From an uncultured Bacteroidales bacterium (GTDB lineage Bacteria > Bacteroidota > Bacteroidia > Bacteroidales > UBA932): a stretch of DNA of 48,703 bases. How positions within the stretch are numbered: position 1 is the stretch's first letter; each line of letters starts with the position of its first letter. Below are positions 43,667 through 48,703 of the stretch, piece after piece. The notes under the pieces are model-generated. The model was not told where the DNA came from. It worked only from the letters and a program-made list of their open reading frames with translations, and made no database searches. The stretch is taken from contig CALVDE010000009.1 of the NCBI GenBank assembly GCA_944326265.1, positions 1 to 48,703 on the forward strand, in the 5' to 3' direction. A program made the translations under genes and the position numbers.

Positions 43667-45217
43667 ATGAGCAGAAAGAAAGAAAAAGAGATAGTCCGCG
43701 GTGTGACCGTGGAGTCCGTCGGCGCTGAGGGAAAGGCGATTGCGCATATTGACGGAAAGGTCGTGTTCGTGTCCAATGCCGTGCCGGGGGATGTTATCGC
43801 CGTGCGGATCGACAAGCGGCGGGAGAAGTATTTCGAGGGGACGCTGGTGGAGATTGAGCAGCCCTCGCCCGACCGCCTGGAGCCGTTCTGCGAGCATTAC
43901 AAGGACTGCGGGGGCTGCGCCTGGCAGGAACTCCCCTATCACCTGCAGCTCAAGTACAAGCAGCAGCAGGTCGTGGACCAGTTCGCCCGCATCGGACATC
44001 TGCCGATGGACCAGGTGGAGGTGCTGCCGATCCTGCCGTCGGAGCGCACTACGGAGTACCGCAACAAGCTGGAATTTACCTTCTCCGACCGCCGGTGGCT
44101 GCAGAGCGGTGAGGACCCCTCGTCGGTATTCGACCCTCCTACCCCGCTCGACCCTTCGCAGTTCGAGGGCGGAGTCTTCCCGAGGCACCTGCGCGGAGGG
44201 TATTCGTCCGTCAATACCAACCCCGCCGGATTTGCCCTCGGCTTCCACATTTCCAAGGCATTTGACAAGATACTGGACATCAGGCACTGCTGGCTGCAGC
44301 CGGAGCCTTCCAACGAGATACGCAACTTCATCAGGCAGTACGCCATAGTACACGGCCTGCCCTTCTTCAACATACGGGAGCAGACCGGATTCCTGCGCAA
44401 TATCATCATCCGCACCAATCTTCGCGGGGAGGTCATGCTGACCGTCATGTTCGGGGCCCGTCCGCCGAGGCTCGGCAAACTGCGCTGCGGGTTCCGGCCG
44501 GAGGACTGCGACGCCGAGGCGGAGAAGCTCTTCGACGTGCTGATGGAGCGTTTTCCGCAGATCAAGTCGCTCAACTACCTGTATAACGGGCGGATGAACG
44601 ATGCGATAAACGACCAGGAGATATTCAATGCGAGGGGCGAGGACGCGATATACGAGGAAATGGAGGGACTGCGGTTCAAGATCGGGCCGAAATCCTTCTA
44701 TCAGACTAATCCGCTGCAGGCCTACAGGCTCTACTCCGTGGTGCGGGAGTTCGCAGACTTCCAGGGCGGTGAGCACGTCTACGACCTTTATACCGGCACC
44801 GGCACGATAGCCCTGTTCGTGGCCCGGAGCGTGGCTTCCGTGGTGGGCGTGGAATACGTGCCCGAGGCCATCGCCGACGCCAAGGTCAATGCGCAAATCA
44901 ACGGCATCGACAACTGCCGGTTCTACGCCGGAGACATGAAGGACATCCTCACGCCGGAGTTCGTGGCCGCACAGGGAGCTTCGCCCGACGTGGTGATACT
45001 CGACCCGCCGAGGGCCGGGGTACATCCTTCAGTCATCGAGGTACTTTTAGGCACCGGAGCTAAGCGAATCGTGTACGTGAGCTGCAATCCGGCCACCCAG
45101 GCCCGCGACCTGGCCCTGCTCACCGCCGGCGGCTACCGGCTCGTGCGCATCCGGCCGGTGGACATGTTCCCTCACACCACGCATGTGGAGAATGTCGCAC
45201 TTTTAGAGAAAATATAG
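43667..45217 (+). CDS. rlmD: 23S rRNA (uracil-C5)-methyltransferase RlmD/RumA
   Basis: The 516-residue protein has an N-terminal TRAM domain (VTVESVGAEGKAIAHIDGKVVFV in pieces), a Cys cluster (CEHYKDCGGCAW) for a 4Fe-4S cluster, and a SAM-dependent methyltransferase domain (VYDLYTGTGTIALFVA, VILDPPRAGVHPS). The catalytic cysteine lies in VSCNPATQARDL. It methylates uracil C5 in RNA, most likely U1939 of 23S rRNA (other members act on U747 or tRNA U54). It is somewhat longer than the E. coli enzyme. mnmE starts 1 base after its stop codon. Confidence 0.9.
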   Translation: MSRKKEKEIVRGVTVESVGAEGKAIAHIDGKVVFVSNAVPGDVIAVRIDKRREKYFEGTLVEIEQPSPDRLEPFCEHYKDCGGCAWQELPYHLQLKYKQQQVVDQFARIGHLPMDQVEVLPILPSERTTEYRNKLEFTFSDRRWLQSGEDPSSVFDPPTPLDPSQFEGGVFPRHLRGGYSSVNTNPAGFALGFHISKAFDKILDIRHCWLQPEPSNEIRNFIRQYAIVHGLPFFNIREQTGFLRNIIIRTNLRGEVMLTVMFGARPPRLGKLRCGFRPEDCDAEAEKLFDVLMERFPQIKSLNYLYNGRMNDAINDQEIFNARGEDAIYEEMEGLRFKIGPKSFYQTNPLQAYRLYSVVREFADFQGGEHVYDLYTGTGTIALFVARSVASVVGVEYVPEAIADAKVNAQINGIDNCRFYAGDMKDILTPEFVAAQGASPDVVILDPPRAGVHPSVIEVLLGTGAKRIVYVSCNPATQARDLALLTAGGYRLVRIRPVDMFPHTTHVENVALLEKI

Positions 45218-45218
45218 G

Positions 45219-46709
45219 ATGGAAAGCGGGACAATATACGAGCAGACGACAATATGCGCCAGGGCGACGGCTCCGGGACAGGGGGCGGTCGCGATAGTGC
45301 GCGTCAGCGGACCAGAGGCGGTGGAGGTGCTGGACAAGGTATTCCGGCCTTTCAAGGACAAAGGGCCGCGGGCTGCGGAGTTCCGGCCCAGGGAGATGCA
45401 CTACGGGCGGATTATTTTCCCTGAAAGCCCCGGTCATTCCACCGATAATGCCGAGACCGTCATCGACGAGGTGATGGCAGTGACCTTCCATGCCCCCCAC
45501 TCCTACACCGGAGAGGATTCCGCCGAGATATATTGTCATGGTTCCCAATACATTGTGTCCGAAATTCTGAGGGCGCTCCTCGCCGCAGGAGCGGTAATGG
45601 CCGCCGCCGGGGAATTTACCAAACGGGCCTTTCTCAACGGACGGATGGACCTCGCCCAGGCCGAGGCTGTCGCGGACCTGATCGCCTCCGAGAACAGAGC
45701 GGCCCACGATATTGCCCTGAAACAGATGCGCGGCGGCTATTCCTCCGAGCTGCAGGAGATGCGCTCGCAGATGGTGGACATCGTGTCGCTGATGGAGCTG
45801 GAGCTGGACTTCAGCGAGGAGGACGTGGAATTCGCCGACCGGAGCCAGATGCTCGCCCTCCTCGACCGGGTATCGGAGCACATCTCGCGCCTCGTGGACT
45901 CATTTGCCCTCGGAAATGCCATCAAGAACGGCATCCCCACCGCCATCGTAGGAGCCGTCAACACCGGCAAGAGTACCCTTCTGAATGCCCTCTTAGGCGA
46001 GGAACGGGCCATCGTCTCCGACATCGCCGGCACAACCCGCGACACCATCGAGGACACCGTCAACATCGCCGGCACCACTTTCCGCTTCATCGATACCGCC
46101 GGCATCCGCGACACCGCCGAGACCATCGAGGCCATCGGCATCAACCGCACCTACAGCACCATCGAGCGTGCCTCCGTCATCCTCCTCATGCTCGACGCCA
46201 CCAGACCCGGGACATTTGAGGAATCCTTCGGGGCCATCGCCTCGCGGCTTAACCATGTCCCCTCCACTCATAGCGGAATCAGCGAGCGGACACTGCTGAT
46301 ACTGCTCAACAAGGCGGACCTGCTCAGCGAGCCGGAAATCCCCGCGATGCTGACCTCAGCCGATGACCTCGCCCGCCGGAAGGGCCTCTCCCCCACCCGC
46401 ACCATCGCCATCAGCGCCCGCAACCGCCTCGGCCTGCCCGAAATCACCGCAGCCCTCGCCGCCACCGCCGTCACCCACACAGCCGACACCTCCGCCACCC
46501 TCGTCACCAACCTCCGCCACTACCAGGCCCTCCAGAAAGCCCTGGAAGCCCTCACCCGCGCCCGCGAAGCCCTCCTCGCCGGAGTCTCCACAGAATTCGT
46601 CACGCAGGACATACGCGAGGCCCTGCACCATATCGGGGAGATTTGCGGGGAGGTTACTTCGGAGGAGGTGCTGGGAACCGTGTTCTCGCGGTTCTGCATC
46701 GGCAAATAA
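45219..46709 (+). CDS. mnmE: tRNA modification GTPase MnmE (TrmE)
   Basis: The 496-residue protein has an N-terminal tetrahydrofolate-binding domain (ICARATAPGQGAVAIVRVSG, HAPHSYTGED), a helical domain and an inserted G domain. The G domain has G1 GAVNTGKST, G2 DIAGTTRDT, G3 DTAGIR and G4 NKAD; the protein ends with the catalytic C-I-G-K terminus. With MnmG it forms 5-carboxymethylaminomethyl-uridine at the tRNA wobble base; no mnmG is present here. The last ~110 codons are strikingly C-rich. The stop codon marks a sharp change to AT-rich DNA. Confidence 0.96.
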   Translation: MESGTIYEQTTICARATAPGQGAVAIVRVSGPEAVEVLDKVFRPFKDKGPRAAEFRPREMHYGRIIFPESPGHSTDNAETVIDEVMAVTFHAPHSYTGEDSAEIYCHGSQYIVSEILRALLAAGAVMAAAGEFTKRAFLNGRMDLAQAEAVADLIASENRAAHDIALKQMRGGYSSELQEMRSQMVDIVSLMELELDFSEEDVEFADRSQMLALLDRVSEHISRLVDSFALGNAIKNGIPTAIVGAVNTGKSTLLNALLGEERAIVSDIAGTTRDTIEDTVNIAGTTFRFIDTAGIRDTAETIEAIGINRTYSTIERASVILLMLDATRPGTFEESFGAIASRLNHVPSTHSGISERTLLILLNKADLLSEPEIPAMLTSADDLARRKGLSPTRTIAISARNRLGLPEITAALAATAVTHTADTSATLVTNLRHYQALQKALEALTRAREALLAGVSTEFVTQDIREALHHIGEICGEVTSEEVLGTVFSRFCIGK

Positions 46710-46749
46710 ATAATTGATTATCAACACATAAAAACAGCCATCATTAACT

Positions 46750-47712
46750 ATGGGGAAAATTACAGAAAGTATAACTGAGCGAAGAGGAATAAACGCAGTT
46801 GAAGCTTATTTCAACAATATAGGGTGGGTGTTTAGAGAAACACCTCATACAGATTGTGGAATCGATGGAGAAGTAGAACAGACTATAAATCAAGAATTAA
46901 CCGGTATGAAGATAGCACTTCAGATTAAGTCTGGAGAGTCGTACTTAAAGGAGAACAAGGCTGGAAATATTGTGTTTTATATTGATGAATGGCATTATAA
47001 ATATTGGCTTCAATACAGTATGCCGGTTCTTATTCTGTTCTACGATGAGGCTAACAAACGTATAATATGGGATCACGTTAAATTAGCAAATATTGAACAG
47101 ACTACAACTCAACATAAAATCGAATTATCTCCTTCGAAAGTACTAAATGAGTATTCTATTGAAGAACTTAATGATATCATTCAAACCTACCAACCACATC
47201 ATTTCTATGAATTAACAACGGATTTTGATAGTTTTGAATTTTCTCTTGATTGCTTTCATGAACTAAACAGATCTTTTATTCTATCTTGTAATGAGCTTCA
47301 ACATTTCAAAGATAAAATACAGAAACAACTCCTCAACCCTAATCCTGCTATTCTTTTATCAACAATAAATAGACTTGCAAATCAATTAAAAAAATACAAT
47401 GCTGATGACTACGAATACCTACATAAAGGATCTTGGTATTTAAGCAAAATGGCTGAAAATATTTCAGCTTTATTGTATGAAGCGTATACGACACAAGTAA
47501 ACAAATTTATTACTGTCATAAACGAAAATATAAAAATATGGAAAAGTATAAAGGCTGATATAAGCAAGCTGAAACACCCTAATATACCTCACAAGATACA
47601 AAGTTGTGCAACTCAGTGCAATATGGTCATCGAAAATCGAATAGCCTGTTTTGAACTAGTAAAAAATGAATATAATAATTGCCTGGCAACTATTGAAACA
47701 CGCACTCAATAA
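46750..47712 (+). CDS. DUF4365 nuclease-like protein, AT-rich accessory gene
   Basis: The N-terminal ~140 residues match DUF4365: ERRGINAVEAYFNNIGWVFR, then TDCGIDGEVEQ and MKIALQIKSG, a PD-(D/E)xK-like layout with D, E and QxK. YWLQYSMPVLILFYD follows. The remaining ~180 residues are helical and unfamiliar. DUF4365 domains occur alone or attached to other domains in mobile and defence-associated regions; nuclease activity is inferred from the motif only. Codon use is much more AT-rich than in mnmE upstream, consistent with transfer. A short hairpin follows the stop. Confidence 0.75.
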   Translation: MGKITESITERRGINAVEAYFNNIGWVFRETPHTDCGIDGEVEQTINQELTGMKIALQIKSGESYLKENKAGNIVFYIDEWHYKYWLQYSMPVLILFYDEANKRIIWDHVKLANIEQTTTQHKIELSPSKVLNEYSIEELNDIIQTYQPHHFYELTTDFDSFEFSLDCFHELNRSFILSCNELQHFKDKIQKQLLNPNPAILLSTINRLANQLKKYNADDYEYLHKGSWYLSKMAENISALLYEAYTTQVNKFITVINENIKIWKSIKADISKLKHPNIPHKIQSCATQCNMVIENRIACFELVKNEYNNCLATIETRTQ

Positions 47713-47729
47713 ATACTCTTTTTGAGTAT
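47713..47729 (+). terminator. Possible hairpin terminator after the DUF4365 gene
   Basis: ATACTC and GAGTAT pair across a TTTTT loop directly after the stop codon. The stem is only 6 bp and there is no long T-tract after it, so this is a weak call. Confidence 0.35.
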
Positions 47730-47928
47730 AATTCAGCAGTGCATAATAATACAGCTAATGATTATGTGGAATCCAGTACCAAGCAGGGACATGAATTAGC
47801 TTTAAATCCACTTGACAAGGAGGAATAAATATCAGAAACATTGGAACTTATTACCCTTTACTAATATCGATTTGACAACTATCGGATACCATTGAAAGCC
47901 ATCAATGTCTGATTGAGAGGTATTAGAT

Positions 47929-48606
47929 TCATCCATTTGGTCTTTGAATCACATTATTTTGATAATAATTATTATGTAGTAATTGGGTCATAGCATTATT
48001 AAGTGAACTGGCGGCTGTCACATTTTGATAATTTTCTATATCCCAAAAGAAACTACTATCCCATAAGCCACAATCAATATCAATAATCAAACGTTCAACA
48101 GCTTCAATATTTGGATTTCCAGTATTATCATAATATTCTTCAACTGCAACTCGCTCTTTCAAGACAGCTATGCCAAGTCTTTCTCCCAATGTAAATTTCA
48201 GAAACCAATTATGAGGATAAATTATAAGTGGAGGATTTTTGGTTCGGTCAAGTCTACTATTACCTAAAACATCTATTACCCATTTTTTAGCAACATAACG
48301 TAATGTCTTTAATCGAATATTTTCGCTAAAATAATTATCTGGCTCTATATAAAACAATTGGTCGCAATGCCCTAACGTTATTTGGTTAATAATCGCTGAA
48401 ATTTCATCTTTATCTATTTCTGCTTTCTCAAATGCAATATTCTGTATGTCAAACTTAGACTTTGGAGTTACCAAAATAGGAATACCTAATTTATGCAAAG
48501 CAACAATAAAAACCCTTTTTTCTGCTACACTTAGAGAATTATTAAATTCAGAAGCAGCAATATCATATGTTTGTCTTTTTCGAGCATACTTTAAAAATAT
48601 CTGCAA
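47929..48606 (-). CDS. Unrecognised AT-rich accessory protein, start uncertain
   Basis: This frame encodes about 225 residues (NNSLSVAEKRVFIVALHKLGIPILVTPKSKF; LRYVAKKWVIDVLGNS; NPPLIIYPHNWFLKFTLGERLG in pieces) with mixed alpha/beta character and no signal peptide. I recognise no family. The first usable start is a TTG at 48606; the open frame continues upstream to about 48672 as PTDLQLIINKFKQLLRNAAVK before a TAA, with no ATG. That stretch reads as protein, so the true start may be lost or non-standard. It faces the DUF4365 gene in the same AT-rich block and may belong to the same island. Confidence 0.5.
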   Translation of the reverse strand: MQIFLKYARKRQTYDIAASEFNNSLSVAEKRVFIVALHKLGIPILVTPKSKFDIQNIAFEKAEIDKDEISAIINQITLGHCDQLFYIEPDNYFSENIRLKTLRYVAKKWVIDVLGNSRLDRTKNPPLIIYPHNWFLKFTLGERLGIAVLKERVAVEEYYDNTGNPNIEAVERLIIDIDCGLWDSSFFWDIENYQNVTAASSLNNAMTQLLHNNYYQNNVIQRPNG

Positions 48607-48703
48607 AGCTTTAACAGCCGCATTTCTAAGAAGCTGTTTAAATTTATTTATAATTAGTTGTAAATCAGTAGGTTAATTGGGATATTTTTCGTAACTTTAT
48701 GGT

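Noticed and set aside
43502-45025. 507-residue minus-strand open frame opposite rlmD
   Set aside because: RlmD motifs on the plus strand are clear; this frame shows no domain and overlaps the promoter and repeat region.
46363-46727. Extra proteins in Pro/Ala- or Gly-rich frames at the C-rich end of mnmE
   Set aside because: They arise from the C-rich codon run at the mnmE 3' end and have simple-sequence composition without domains.

Overview
This window reads as chromosomal DNA of an anaerobic gut-type Bacteroidales. The main evidence is the many promoters matching the Bacteroidetes -7 element TAnnTTTG. The gene set fits: a TamL-type lipoprotein, a PPi-dependent phosphofructokinase, a flavodiiron protein, HydG, an IspG with an insert between barrel and Fe-S domain, and Bacteroidetes-type lipoproteins and barrels. 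A cysteate-synthase-like gene points to sulfonolipid-making lineages such as Alistipes or Odoribacter. That genus-level idea is inference. I saw no rRNA, tRNA, CRISPR array or intact insertion sequence.

Positions 1-6.8 kb are accessory and visibly decaying. They hold an ORF6N-type C-terminal fragment, a CAT-like acetyltransferase overlapping crcB, an FMN reductase missing its middle, an exported alpha/beta hydrolase, an AraC-type regulator missing its middle and end, a Fic gene missing its middle, the tail of an acyl-CoA synthetase, an MscS-type channel with an SMR (Gdx-like) exporter, and a short HTH protein resembling the C-terminus of a larger regulator. Several of these keep recognisable ends but lack an internal block.

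From 19.8 kb down to 7.9 kb on the minus strand lies a nearly gapless co-directional run: carA, carB, four heterodisulfide-reductase-like soluble subunits (HdrC-, HdrB-, HdrA- and small HdrC-like), a membrane cytochrome-b/HdrD fusion, the cysteate-synthase-like gene, a lipoprotein nitroreductase, a DUF486 protein and a small membrane protein. Neighbours overlap by 4 bases or are at most about 26 bases apart. The Hdr set looks like a membrane-anchored thiol/disulfide or sulfur electron-transfer complex, and its pairing with a sulfite-using enzyme is the most interesting system in the window.

Positions 19.8-33 kb hold nfeD facing ispG with a tail-to-tail overlap, an ispG/outer-membrane barrel/Ig-like lipoprotein/relA block, and a ligA/flavodiiron/BrkB/hydG block. 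Positions 33-38.9 kb form a plus-strand series: PPi-phosphofructokinase, cytosolic GH13 enzyme, sugar-kinase-like protein, rarA and kdsA. It is followed by the convergent tamL gene. Positions 41.3-46.7 kb hold a fold-III PLP decarboxylase, a SpoU-type rRNA methyltransferase, rlmD and mnmE.

Immediately after the mnmE stop codon composition drops to AT-rich DNA carrying a DUF4365 nuclease-like gene and an unrecognised gene. This suggests an island inserted at the 3' end of mnmE, a known integration hotspot in other bacteria.
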